Source of the DNA: Dactylorhiza incarnata
Lineage: Eukaryota > Streptophyta > Magnoliopsida > Asparagales > Orchidaceae
Length of the DNA stretch: 64,000 nt
Direction: 5' to 3'
Assembly (NCBI GenBank): GCA_033032865.1
Contig: JAWHQI010000304.1
Span: 3,091,001 to 3,155,000, forward strand
Shown here: positions 21,095 to 31,516 of the stretch, piece after piece
Position numbering within the stretch: position 1 is the stretch's first letter
Layout of the letters: each line of letters starts with the position of its first letter
Made by a program: the position numbers and the translations under genes
The notes under the pieces: generated by a model
Seen by the model: only the letters and a program-made list of their open reading frames with translations
Database searches by the model: none
Told to the model about the DNA's origin: nothing

Positions 21095-21741
21095 CCTCTC
21101 AGCTACGCCATTCAGCTACGGCGTCTTCGGCGGGGTCTTCTCATGTCAGATACCATAGTCCCTGCAGTACTCATCAAAGGGACCAATGTACTCTCCCCCG
21201 TTGTCGGACCTGATGCATCTCAGCTTCTTCCCAGACTGTCTCTCCACCTCAGCGTGGAATCTCCTGAAAGTGTCGAGGACCTGATCTTTGGTCTTGATAG
21301 CATAGACCCAAAGCTTCCTCGAATGGTCGTCAATGAAAGTGACGAAGTATGATGCTCCTCCTCTAGTCTGGACCTTCAGTGGTCCGCAAACATCAGTGTG
21401 AACTAACTCCAATGGCTCAGACCTCCTGGTGGACGTGTGGCTGTGAAAAGAAATCCTGTTCTGCTTCCCAGCCATGCAGTGGTCGCACCTCTCTAAATGA
21501 TCCCCAGAAATATCACTAATCAGCTTCTTCTTCGCCAGGCATCCTAAACCCTTCTGGCTAATGTGTGCCAGCCTCCTGTGCCATAAAGAAGTGGATGCCT
21601 CATCCCTGACGGAGTTGGCTTGAGCAGCTTCAGGCCTCCCCTCCATGTAGTACAGTCCAGAATCTCTATAGCCTCTGGCCATCACAAGCGATCCCCTGAT
21701 CAGCTTCCAGAAGTCTCCTCCAAAGACACTCAGGTGTCCTT
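21095..21741 (-). pseudogene. copia A GAG-pre-integrase and integrase core
   Basis: The zinc-binding pre-integrase reads LWHRRLAHISQKGLGCLA .. CDHCMAGKQ (H..H..C..C). The catalytic core has LVHTDVCGPL, FVTFIDDHSRKLWVY and RSDNGGEYIGPF (D, D and downstream E region). Two stops lie just past DYGI on the way to the NGVAERMNRT motif (about 21110-21140). The domain begins at the breakpoint with the palindromic insertion at 21742; gag and protease are absent. Confidence 0.85.
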
Positions 21742-22807
21742 TGTTGACGCCAGGAAAATCCCGGCTCCAAAATTCGGATCAATGCAGCCCGAGGTTACTG
21801 ATCTTGCGGTCCAGCTCCACGGCTCGGATAGCTAGAATAGGAGAGAGAAAATGACTACAAGCACACCCCATGTGCTCCAGCAGGGAGGTCCCACCACATA
21901 CCCGGAAGTTTGGGATAAACTTCCCCTCCGCAACCAAAAGCTGGGCGAGGCACTAGACGGGCATGGCCTTGGCGAGTATCCAGCTTGGGGGGACCTCGAC
22001 CACTTCCAAAAGTGCCATTTCTAGTACCCCTGGGGGGCTATTTATAGAGAAATCCTTGGGGGGGGGGGGGGGGGGGGGGGGGTACAGGCGAGTATACTGC
22101 CTAAGCTCGCGAGTTACAAGGGCTACTCGCCCATACTCGCGAGATACTCGCCCAAGCTCGCCTTTGCTCGCCCCTTGCTCGTCCAGCTCGCGCCTTGCTC
22201 GCCCCTTGCTCGCCCAGCTCGCCCCTTGCTCCTGCTGGCTGAGTTGCCTTGTGTCTTGGACTGTCGGCTTCTGTGCTGACTTTTTGACCTTGACTTCAGC
22301 CTACGTGGCTTTGAAGCCGGCAGTCCAAGACACAAGACAACTCAGCCAGCAGGAGCAAGGGGCGAGCTGGGCGAGCAAGGCGTGAGCTGGGCGAGCAAGG
22401 GGCGAGCAAAGGCGAGCTTGGGCGAGTATCTTGCGAGTATGGGCGAGTAGCCCTTGTAACTCGCGAGCTTAGGCAGTATACCCCCCCCCCCCCAGGATTT
22501 CTCTATAAATAGCCCCCCAGGGGTACTAGAAATGGCACTTTTGGAAGTGGTCGAGGTCCCCCCAAGCTGGATACTCGCCAAGGTCATGCCCGTCTAGTGC
22601 CTCGCCCAGCTTTTGGTTGCGGAGGGGAAGTTTCTCCCAAACTTCCGGGTATGTGGTGGGACCTCCCTGCTGGAGCACCTGGGGTTGCTTGTAGTCATTT
22701 TCTCTCTCCTATTCTAGCTATCCGAGCCGTGGAGCTGGACCGCAGGATCAGTAACCTCGGGCTGCATTGATCCGAATTTTGGAGCCGGGATTTTCCTGGC
22801 GTCAGCA
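21742..22807. mobile_element. head-to-head pair of gypsy LTRs forming a 1-kb palindrome
   Basis: The left arm starts TGTTGACGCCAGGAAAATCC and the right arm ends with its complement (GGATTTTCCTGGCGTCAGCA). The arms pair along about 500 bp each, with a short centre near 22275-22318. Each arm is an LTR related to those of D: a TATA (CTATAAATAGCC at 22503, its mirror at 22030), a GTGGTGGGACCTCC block (22650, mirrored at 21884) and arrays of CTCGCC/GGCGAG. The left arm has a G-run and the right arm a C-run. The 5' ends of the two LTRs face each other. Flanks CCTTT and GTACT are not a target duplication, and copia A has lost sequence at this point. Confidence 0.85.
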
Positions 22808-23121
22808 GTACTCCTTCCTTCAGGCGGCGGCTACAACAAAGGTCCAGGCGGCAGTTCTCCAAATCGAGAGAGAGAGAGATCGGAGTTTGCTTGGGGGGAG
22901 CGGCAGTTCTCTTTTTACGGGAATAAAGGACCGAGTGAGAGAGAGAGGTTGGATTAGGGTTGATTTTATTTTATATATAAATAAATATTTCTCTCCATAG
23001 GCTGCCCCCACTAGGATAAACGCAGACCACCATTAATTAAATGTGCCAATTTGAAATCACGAGCCGCGCTCGGCGCGCGCCCGGTGACTTTTACCGCCTC
23101 GGATGAAAACCACACCCAACA
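22808..23121 (-). repeat. 5' LTR remnant of copia A
   Basis: Nearly identical to 18534-18848. It ends in ACACCCAACA and is followed by TAAAA, the target duplication. The other two thirds of this LTR are missing. Confidence 0.9.
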
Positions 23122-23126
23122 TAAAA

Positions 23127-23395
23127 AACTAAGCAATATCACATAACTCATTGTTTATTTTAATTCAACTCAACTTATATCATATGCTGAATCTCACAGT
23201 TTTATCATTTTTTTTCCCATCACGCAGCCTCTGAGTTCTTCACAAGTGCCATCAATACAAAATTACACTCACTTAGAGGTAATTAAGGAGCATATATATG
23301 TTAATAGAAGTTCCAAATTATTACTTAAGATTAATAAAACAATTCCTTCAATCTTGATATTAGATTACATAATTAATTATTTGGCCTTCATTCAC
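23127..23395. other. AT-rich intergenic stretch
   Basis: I see no gene. This is the right flank of the copia A target site. Confidence 0.4.
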
Positions 23396-23400
23396 TTACG

Positions 23401-23898
23401 TGTTCGAGTTGAGGAATACTTTCGGCGCTCTTGTTTCTCACATCGGGTTAGCCCACGTGAGCTTAGAGACATCGGAGCATGACTCTCTCCGATGATTAAA
23501 GTACCAGCGAACGCGGGGGTCCGGGGGCGGCGAGCGGTTTTTGGCTCCGTGGCCTATTTAAAGACATGTAACCCGGATCTAGGGTTAAGGGTTTCTTCTC
23601 AGCGGTTTTCGGCTGAGGTTTTTTGGAGGTGTCTACGAGGAGTTTCGTGGAGAGGCGTTTCCAGCGGTGGTTCCTCCGTTTCTTGTCCAAAGAGAGAGGT
23701 GCGAGGTAGGATCGGTTTTGATCCTTGTAACCTTGTGTGTTTTGTAATCTTTTTGATGAATACAAGAAGGTGAAGCGGAGGCAGGATAGGGGACGTAACC
23801 CGATTTTGGATGAACCTCTTAAATCTATGTGTTCTTTGTGTTTTTATCTTTTATTCTGCGTTCGAAACTCTCTTCTCGGCACCCCACGATTTTCTACA
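23401..23898 (+). mobile_element. probable solo LTR of a small copia element
   Basis: It begins TGTTCGAGTTGAGGAA and ends GATTTTCTACA. The flanks are TTACG (23396-23400) and TTACA (23899-23903), four of five matching. Inside are CACATCGGGTTAG near the start, a TATA-like CCTATTTAAAG near 23550 and a T-rich ..TTTTGTAATCTTTTTGATGAA stretch that suits the R/poly(A) part. The open frame across it is not a gene. Confidence 0.6.
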
Positions 23899-23903
23899 TT
23901 ACA

Positions 23904-25116
23904 TAGAAGCCTATCTTAATTCGTAGAACTTAGTAAGCTTGTACTTCATTTATCTGGGTTTATTGTCCAAAAACTCTATTCATTCTCATCAAACCGCACA
24001 TATTGGATTTACAAAGTTACATAAAGTTTGCATGACTGTCATGATCATGGCAGTTGTGCCTCTTTCCCTTAGAATTATGAGTAAAATAATCATGATATTT
24101 ATTCTTGCTTTTCCAAAGACTCTATTTTGATGTTACTAGCTATGAGAAATTTTCTTTATAAATACTAATAAATTAAATACGATGACTTAATAATTTTTCC
24201 ACCATAAATAATAATATAAATATTATTCCCTAAACCAAGACACAATGGCTGACGCATAATTTATCTGTGTAAGTGGAGTATTAATCTTTTAGAAAAAATT
24301 TAATATATAAGAAAATAAGCTTATATTATATTAATGTCACATTTTTTTATATTGTTTATATTTTTAATAATTTTTTTATAAAATGTCTAAATATAAAAAA
24401 AAAGTATTCATATTTATAATGATTTTTATATGCAATATATCTAAAATTTTTTGTAAAATTATGATGTCACTAAGAATTAAACTCAAAATCTTTAGTTATT
24501 ATATATATTATATATATATATGAACAAAAAGTTAATTTAATTTAATTTCTATTAGTGAATTAAAAAAAAAATAGTATGAGCAGCCGCCCACACTGAACCC
24601 CATGTAGATTCGTCCCCGCCAAAACCCAAAGTTATGGTTGGACCCGGACAAATTGATATTTCAATTGTGTACAACTGTATATATGTGTCAAAATTTAAAT
24701 TAAAATTTCATTCTATTGGAAGTATTTTCATAGATTTTATCCGCTAAACACCAAATTTTTTAATGGGCAGAGTTAGGCGCAGCAGATTGGCTGGCTTCAT
24801 GTTAGCAACAGCTTTCAATTGCGCCTGAATGAATGCCATGTGGAGAGAAATGGCTCCCTATTGGAATTGAGCTCATGGCTTTAATCCACGCGGTGACTTG
24901 GTCAGATTCTCAGTGGGGTCCACCCCTGAATCAAATGCCTGGTCCTTTGACAGGTACCTGAATAAACTACCATCTCTCAAACTTCCTGCTAAATGCAAGG
25001 TATCAAAGCATGAGACAAAATTACAGAAATCCTGTTTAGTTTATGATTCAATTCTGATTTGCAGAATTCTCTCTCTCTCTCTATATATATATCTATCTAT
25101 CTATAGATACATATAT
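23904..25116. other. AT-rich intergenic stretch
   Basis: I see no gene or element. A/T-rich runs dominate 24160-24560. CT and TA/CTAT microsatellites at 25070-25105 border the insertion site of gypsy B. Confidence 0.5.
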
Positions 25117-25121
25117 AGGTG

Positions 25122-25367
25122 TGTTGCGGGTCGCTTAGGGCTCTTGGTAGACCGGTTTACTTGAACCACCTTAGCTCGGGAGCAAACTAAGCGCGCAAAC
25201 AGTCACAGAGAAATTCGTTGAATACACTGGGACTTTTTAGCGTGGAAAACCCGGAAAGGGTAAAAAAATCACATGGCCGGAGCTGTGCCGACCAAACTTC
25301 CACTATCTTCTGGGGGGTTACAATTAGAGACTTAGAAGTCGAGCGCGACAGGCCGCTGCTCGTTACA

Positions 25368-25408
<41 letters not shown>

Positions 25409-26512
25409 TTCTGAGGGCGACAGGCCACCTCTCGGAAAAACTAAGTCCTTTTCTTCTGAGGACGGTAGAGAACGTAAATGAGACAGCCTTGTCCGCTTTC
25501 GTGGAGACGAAAGTGAGACAGCCTTGTCTCCTTTCATGGAGACGAAAGTGAGACAGCCTTGTCCGCTTTCGTGGAGACGAAAGTGAGACAGCCTTGTCCG
25601 CTTTCGTGGAGACGAAAGTGAGACAGCCTTATCCGCTTTCGTGAAGACGGAGAACTTCAAGTCCGTGAAGGAGATCTTCAAGCACCGAAGGAGAAATCCG
25701 TGGAAATCTTCCAGGAGCTCTCTCTGGGCATTCAGGCCGGATCCACTCAAATGAAGCCTAGGGGTTCCTTTTATAGCTTTGGCCGGGGTAGCCCGGTAAT
25801 TTTGCCGTTGTAACCACCATAACCACCTGGGAGGACGAATCATATTTTCCGGTTCGGAGCCCACGGATCACCATTTTTCGTAAATGACCATCCTGCCCTT
25901 CGAGGAAAGGCGACAAGCTGTTCCTGAAAAGTGAGAAACTGAAAAGACAAAAAGTGAGCGAGCCGAGTCGGGAAAGTGAGCGAGTCGGAAATGTGAGAAT
26001 ACTAGAAAGATAAAAAGTGAGCGAGGCGGAAAAGTGAGCGAGTCGAGTCGGAAATGTGAGAGTGATCTGAGCGCACGGTGGAACGGAGAGTCGCGCCCCC
26101 TAAGGAGAAAACGAACTCCGACCACGCCCAGCGAGGGGATGCGGTTTCGGCCGCATCCCCCGCGGAAAGAGACTCGACCGCATTCCCCCATGGGGGGGGG
26201 GGTGCGGTTTGGCCGCACCCCCCATGGGGGGGGGGGGCGGTTGGGCCGCACCCCCCTATGGGGGGTACATCCTGGCCGACCTGGCCGCACCCCACGTAAG
26301 TGGGGGGCGGGCTATCCGCACCCCGCTTGGTGGGGTGCGGACGTACCTTGGTAGCGGGGCGTGGCTCCGTGCCCTTCCGGCGCCTTTTACGGTGCGACGC
26401 GTTTGCGCGATGGAGCCTCTACTTCCGCGATCATGGGCTTGACTGCTAGCCCCACCCCTCTTTAGCGGGGTTTTTTCTATACGCACCCCAAGGCCTTTAT
26501 GGATGTGTAACA
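25122..26512 (-). repeat. 3' LTR of gypsy B
   Basis: 1391 bp. From low to high coordinates it holds a GA microsatellite (25374-25405), five units of a 35-bp repeat (GTGAGACAGCCTTGTCCGCT...) at about 25480-25650, a minus-strand TATA (CTATAAAAGG, near 25768) and a GGTGCGG..CCGCACC palindrome array at 26180-26300. Confidence 0.95.
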
Positions 26513-26527
26513 TAAGCCCCCCAAACC
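26513..26527 (-). promoter_or_regulatory. polypurine tract of gypsy B
   Basis: On the minus strand GGTTTGGGGGGCTTA immediately precedes the 3' LTR start TGTTACACATCC. Confidence 0.8.
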
Positions 26528-26963
26528 TTTGGAGTCCGAATCTCTATGTGAGGAGTTCAGAGGTTTTGGTTTTTCCGCGGCGGCTTTATCCACTGTTCTA
26601 TTTACGGCACCTTGGGTAGGAATTGCTGTCGAAGGGTGAGTGTGTGGTTGACTTTGTTTCTTTGCTCTGGTTACTGGTTAGGCATTTCTCGCTCTGCGCT
26701 GAGTTGTTATAGCCCCCCGACGGTCCTGCTGCCCTGGTGTCTGACAAAGTGTTGATTGAGGGAGGACGCTTTAAGTTGGCCGGTTTGGTTCTCTGAGATT
26801 GTTGTTGGCTTGCTGCCTAGCATTGATATCCGAATAGGTTGAGTGCTTTCTGCAAAATAATAGATGAACTTGCGCGGTTCTGAGCCCGCGACTTTTATAG
26901 AAAATTAGTTTGCGCAAGTCTGTGCTTGCGGTTTTTTTGCACGAGTCTGTGCTCGCGGCTTGG

Positions 26964-27387
26964 CCGGTGAATAGCAGGTGTATTCAAACCGAGGGTGAAC
27001 GCAAGGGGGGCAGACCCCTACTACACCGGGACTCGACGGCGGAGGAGAAGGGCGAACCTTCAATCGACGGCGGTGCAAAGTCCCCGGGGCAAGGACCCGA
27101 AGTAACTGGTGAATAGCGGGTGTATTCAAACCGGGGGCGAACGTAAGGGGGCAGGCCCCTACGACGCCGGGACTCGACGACGGAGGAGAAGGGCGAACCT
27201 TCAATCGACGGCGGTGCAAAGTCCCCGGGGCAGGGCCCCGAAGTAGCCGGTGAATAACAAGTGTATTCAAACCGAGGACAAACGTAAGGGGGGCAGGCCC
27301 CTACGACGTCGGGACTCGACGGCGGAGGAGAAGGGCGAACCTTCAATCGACGGCGGTGCAACGTCCCCGGGGCAGGGCCCCGAAGTA
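26964..27387. repeat. three 141-142-bp tandem units
   Basis: Units start at 26964, 27106 and 27247 with CYGGTGAATARC and end CCCGAAGTA. Each carries TCGACGGCGGAGGAGAAGGG (the middle copy reads TCGACGACGG). Confidence 0.9.
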
Positions 27388-27482
27388 AAAAAAAATTCTT
27401 TATTTAATATAGGTGGCGAAGTATATGCATATTTTCATAGTAAGAAGTTGTTTTACACATAGTTTTTTCAATATAGGATGAG

Positions 27483-27649
27483 TTTGCACGAGTCTGAGCT
27501 CACGGCTTAGTACATAACATAATATAAGTGCACGAGTCTGAGCTCGCGGCTTTGCATACATAATATAAGATAGATTTGCACGAGTCTGAGCTCGCGGCTT
27601 TGCATACATAATATAAGATAGATTTGCACGAGTCTGAGCTCGCGGCTTT
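27483..27649. repeat. about 48-bp tandem repeat, four units
   Basis: Each unit contains TGCACGAGTCTGAGCTCGCG (CACG in the first) and most continue GCTTTGCATACATAATATAA. The core is a partial palindrome (CGAG..CTCG). Confidence 0.9.
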
Positions 27650-27671
27650 CTTCTTGACAGAAGACTTGACG

Positions 27672-28860
27672 TTACTGATAGAAGCGGCGCAGGTTCTGGG
27701 CGTTCCAGGTGCGTGGTAGAGTCTTTCCTTCCGCTGTTCTGAGCCTGTATGTTCCGGGTTTTACGATCGCAGTGACGACGTACGGACCTTCCCAGGTGGG
27801 TGAGAGTTTATCTCCTTGGGGGCCCTTTCCAGCCGCCTCGATGCTGCGCAGGACGAGATCTCCTATGTTGATTGGTCTGGGCTTCACCCTTCTGTCATAG
27901 AGCCGGGCTTCGCGCCTTTGGTAAGAGGCGGCACGCTGAGCGGCGTCGTCCCAGACTTCGGGGATTAGGTCAAGGTTTTCCCGAAGCAGTCCGTCGTTCT
28001 TGCTGGGATCGAAGGTTAGCACTCGCGTACTCGGAATGCCGAAGTCGATGGGGATGACCGCTTCAGTACCGTAACAGAGGTTATATGGCGTCTCTCCTGT
28101 GGGAGTCCTCTCTATTGTTCGATATGCCCATAGTACATTTGTGAGTGCGTCTACCCATTGTCCCCCGGCTTCTTCCAGGCGCGTCTTCAATCCTTTGAGG
28201 ATGGTGCGGTTCGTAACTTCTACTTGTCCGTTGGTTTGCGGATGTGCTACGGCGGTATGACGGAGGTTGATCTTCAGGTCCTCGCACATCTTAGTGAAGG
28301 ACTTCCCGGTGAACTGAGTGTCGTTGTCGGCAATGATTGTTGCTGGGATACCGAAGCGGCAGACGATGTTTTTCCAGACAAATTGTTTAGCGTTCTCTTC
28401 TGTGATTTTGGCTTGGGGTTCCGCTTCTATCCACTTGGTGAAGTAATCGATTACTAGAATGATGAACTTTCTCTGTCCGGAAGCCAGAGGTAGGGGGCCG
28501 AGGAGGTCGATTCCCCATTGCGCGAACGGTCACGCGCTTTGGAGTGTGGAGAGCGCGACCGGGGGCTGATGAGGCACGTTGGCATGCAGCTGACAGCTCC
28601 TGCATTTTTGAACCAGCTCGGTCGCGTCCTTCTTCATTGTCGGCCAATAGAAGCCTTGGCGTAGAATCTTTTGTGTCAACGCCTTTCCGCCTAGATGTTC
28701 TCCGCAGACTCCCCCGTGCACTTCTCTGAGGGCGTAGTCTGACTCGCCCGCCGGTAGGCACTTTAGATATGGTCCTGAGAATGCCCGCTTGTAAAGCTCC
28801 CCGTCCACGATAGTAAATGATGCTGGCCGCATCCGCAATCTGCGCGCTTCTAGGCGGTCT
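27672..28860 (-). pseudogene. integrase of gypsy B
   Basis: The zinc region VHGGVCGEHLGGKALTQKIL ... CRSCQLHA (HHCC) is followed by the core: PFAQWGIDLLGPLPLASGQ, IDYFTKWIEAEP, FGIPATIIADNDTQF and HPQTNGQVEVTNRT. The C-terminal domain reads DLVLRSIEAAGKGPQGDKLS, then WEGPYVV and NAQNLRRFYQ at the end. A single in-frame TGA lies near 28531, where a Trp is expected just before PFAQWG. Otherwise the frame is open to its natural stop at 27672. Confidence 0.9.
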
Positions 28861-29754
28861 TCAGGGAGGTGTCCGTGCTCGAGGTAAGCTCGTTGGGGGG
28901 TCATCCAGGATGACTCTTCCTGGTGGATGGTTGCGACCTCCCACGGTCCTTGAATACTCGGAATCACGATCTCCTCTATTCGACGTCTTCGAGACTGGTA
29001 GCTGGAGGGTGAAGTGGCGAGCTTGGAAAGAGCATCAACCCTTGAATTCTGCTCCCGGGGAATGTGTAGAATTTGATACGACGGGATCTTCTGGAGAAGT
29101 AATTTCGTGAATGCGAGGTATTTTTCCATCTGGTCGCTCTTGGCCTCGTAGTCTCCTTCGATTTGTGAGACTACGAGTTGAGAGTCCGCGTAGATAGTTA
29201 GGTTCTCTACTTTGCAATTGATGGCGAGCCGAAGACCGGCGATCAGCGCCTCGTACTCCGCAATGTTGTTTGTCGCGGGGAATTTCAACCGGAGTCCGTA
29301 ATCCAAGGTGATCCCATCGGGACTTATGAGGAGCAGTCCTGCTCCGGCCCCTTCAGCTCCAGAGGCACCATCGACATAGAGAGTCCAACGGGGGGCCAGT
29401 GGTGCCTTCGACAGGTGCTGCTTCTGGTGGGATGGTGTATTCCGCGACAAAGTCGGCGAGTACTTGCGACTTGATGTCTGGTCGGGGCAAGAATTGAATG
29501 TCGAACTCGTCGAGTTCCACGTCCCACTTCACTAGTCTTCCTGAGACTTCTGGCTTCTGGAGGATTGCTCGTAGTGGGAGTTGTGTCAACACTTTTACTG
29601 TATGAGCCTGAAAGTAGGGCCGAAGCTTCCTCACCGAAAAGACAAGGGCCAAGGCTGTCTTGTCCGCTGCTGGATATCTGGTTTCGGTGTCGGAGAGGAC
29701 TTTGCTGAGGTAGTAGATTGGTCGTTGCACCCCTCCCTCATCTTTTACGAGCAC
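28861..29754 (-). pseudogene. RNase H and archaeal-type RNase H of gypsy B
   Basis: The RT-linked RNase H runs from LVKDEGGVQRPIYYLSKVLS through YPAADKTALALVFSVRKLRP to KSQVLADFVAEY. After a frameshift near 29400 comes the archaeal-type RNase H: WTLYVDGASGAEGAGAGLLL, NNIAEYEALIAGLRLAI, IYADSQLVVSQIEGDY and EQNSRVDALSKLA. The catalytic D, E, D and D are visible. A small deletion with a frame change at about 29755 separates it from RT. Confidence 0.85.
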
Positions 29755-30952
29755 CGAGCTAAGTGTCGGTGGGCTTTGACAGAAGCGGTGGTGAAGCCAG
29801 GTATTGTTTGAGTAGTTCGAACGCCACCTGGCACTCGTCGGTCCACTGGAAGCCGGAGTGGCGCGCTCCTCGGAGGATTTTGAAGAAGGGGAGGTACTTG
29901 TCTCCCGTTCGTGACAAGAAACGGGATAGCGCAGCGATCCTCCCGTTCAGGCATTGCACTTCCTTAATTGAGCGAGGTGGCGACATATCCTCCAACGCCT
30001 TGATCTTCTCGGGGTTGGCCTCGATCCCCCGATGGGTTACCATGAAACCCAAGAACTTTCCCGCCGTCACACCAAATGCACATTTGCTGGGGTTGAGCCG
30101 CATCTGAAAGCGACGGAGAAGCTGAAAGCAATTTCCCAAGTCTCTCAAGTGGTCGCAACGGTGGACGCTTTTGACTAACATGTCGTCCACGTACACCTCC
30201 ATTGTTTCTCCAATGAGACTCTTGAAGATCTTGTTCATCAGTCTTTGGTAGGTGGCTCCGGCGTTTTTAAGGCCGAACGACATCACTTTGTAGCAGTAGA
30301 CTCCTCTGTCGGTGCGGAAGGCGGTATGTTCCTCGTCCGCGGGATTCATCCTTATCTAGTTGTAGCCGGAATAAGCATCCACGAAGCTAAGTAGCTCGTG
30401 TCCGGCAGTCGCGTCGACGAGCTGGTCGATCTTCGGGAGGGGGAAGCTGTCCTTTGGACATGCCTGGTTCAGATTGCTGTAGTCGACGCACATTCGCCAT
30501 TTCCCGGAGGTCTTTTTTACCATGACCACGTTGGCAAGCCACGTGGGGTATTCCGCTTCGCGTATGAATCATGCTTCTAGGAGTTTGTCTACTTCCTCTT
30601 CGATTGCCTTCAACCGCTCGGGGGCAAAGTTCCTCTTCTTTTGAATTACAGGCCGGCAGGCGGGGTTGATATTTAGAGAGTGATAAATGACTTCGGGATC
30701 CACCCCGGGCATGTCTTCTGGGCTCCAAGCGAAAATGTCTTTGTTCTCCTGCAGAAAGGTTGTGAACTCTTCCCGCTCTTCTTGTGACAAGAGCGACCCG
30801 ACCTGAACAGTCCAAGTCAGGTCTCGTTGGGAGAGCGGTACTTCTACTAGCCCTTCAACGGGCGCTCCTCGCTGCGGAGTAGCTTCGTCCCGCAGATCGA
30901 AGTTATTGATGTTGAGAGCGGTTGCCTTTGCTGGCTGAGCTTGCTTCAGATA
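29755..30952 (-). pseudogene. reverse transcriptase of gypsy B
   Basis: The N-terminal part is LSQEEREEFTTFLQENKDIF and FAWSPEDMPGVDPEV. The palm is WRMCVDYSNLNQACPKDSFP, LLSFVDAYSGYN, FGLKNAGATYQRLMNKIF and catalytic YVDDMLVKS, then LNPSKCAFGVTAGKFLGFMV. Stops interrupt at about 30568 (TGA after KLLEA) and 30350 (TAG after YSGYN, where Gln is usual). The stop at about 30952 separates it from protease. All other motifs are in order. Confidence 0.9.
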
Positions 30953-31516
30953 TCAGGTTCTGGCTGCCTCCTGGTTTCCTCTTACGACCCCTATGCCGGC
31001 GGCGGTCGGGAACTTCATGGCCAGATGCGGAATTGACAGGACTGCTCCAAAGATAGACTGGAGTGGTCTCCCGAAGATGGCATTATAGGCGGAAGTGGAT
31101 TCCACCACCACGAACTGGATGCTGTATGTTGACTGTCTCGGAAACTCACCCAATGTGACTGGGAGAGTGATCATGCCTTGAACAGGAATAGGCCGGTTGT
31201 CGAAGTCGTAGACGGGCCCGGCTGCAGGGCTGAGCTGGTCCTTTGTGAGCTTCATACTTTGCAAGGTAGAAAGGAACAGAACATCAACCGAGCTTCCGTT
31301 ATCGACCAATATCCTCTTTACGTTAAAACAGGGGTTCCCGATCCCCGCGCTGATTACGAGGGGATCCTGGTGCGGTAGTCATAATCCTTGCAGGTCTTCT
31401 TCTCCGAAGGCGATCGTAGTATCCTGTTTGAGCTTCTTGTCTTCGTGGTCTCTCGGGGGTTTGGCATTCGAGAGGATTTGCGCCGCTAGGACTGGAGGTC
31501 CATCGATCGTTTCGAT
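30953..31516 (-). pseudogene. aspartic protease of gypsy B
   Basis: The active-site region is KRILVDNGSSVDVLF (DNG for DTG/DSG), followed by PVTLGEFPRQSTYSIQFVVV and STSAYNAIFGRPLQS, the second conserved protease block. It cleaves the polyprotein. Its upstream connection to gag is degraded (31310-31516). Confidence 0.8.

Larger units (their letters stand above)
17718..23121 (-). mobile_element. Tork/Tnt1-like Ty1-copia element A
   Basis: TAAAA flanks both ends (17713-17717 and 23122-23126), and the LTR termini are TGTTGGG..CCCAACA. The minus strand carries integrase, RT and RNase H in copia order. The 3' LTR (17718-18848) is full length. The 5' LTR survives only as 22808-23121. The primer-binding site, gag and protease are gone, replaced by a palindromic LTR pair at 21742-22807. 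RNase H wording such as CVALSTTEAEFIAVTEAGKE and HIDTRYHWIRD resembles the Tnt1/Tork lineage. Confidence 0.9.
26528..27671 (-). other. 3' noncoding region of gypsy B
   Basis: There is no protein domain between integrase and the polypurine tract. It contains two tandem arrays (26964-27387 and 27483-27649) and scattered GCACGAGTCTGTGCTCGC-like palindromes at 26860-26960. Open frames in the arrays are artefacts. Confidence 0.7.

Noticed and set aside
23492..23773. 93-codon plus-strand frame
   Set aside because: It falls within the probable solo LTR 23401-23898 and has no domain.
25187..25864. 225-codon minus-strand frame, repeated at 33326-33703
   Set aside because: It is the LTR of gypsy B read through its 35-bp repeats; both LTR copies carry it.
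25868..26513. Gly/Pro-rich frames, also at 33822-34640
   Set aside because: Artefacts of the GGTGCGG palindrome array in the LTRs.
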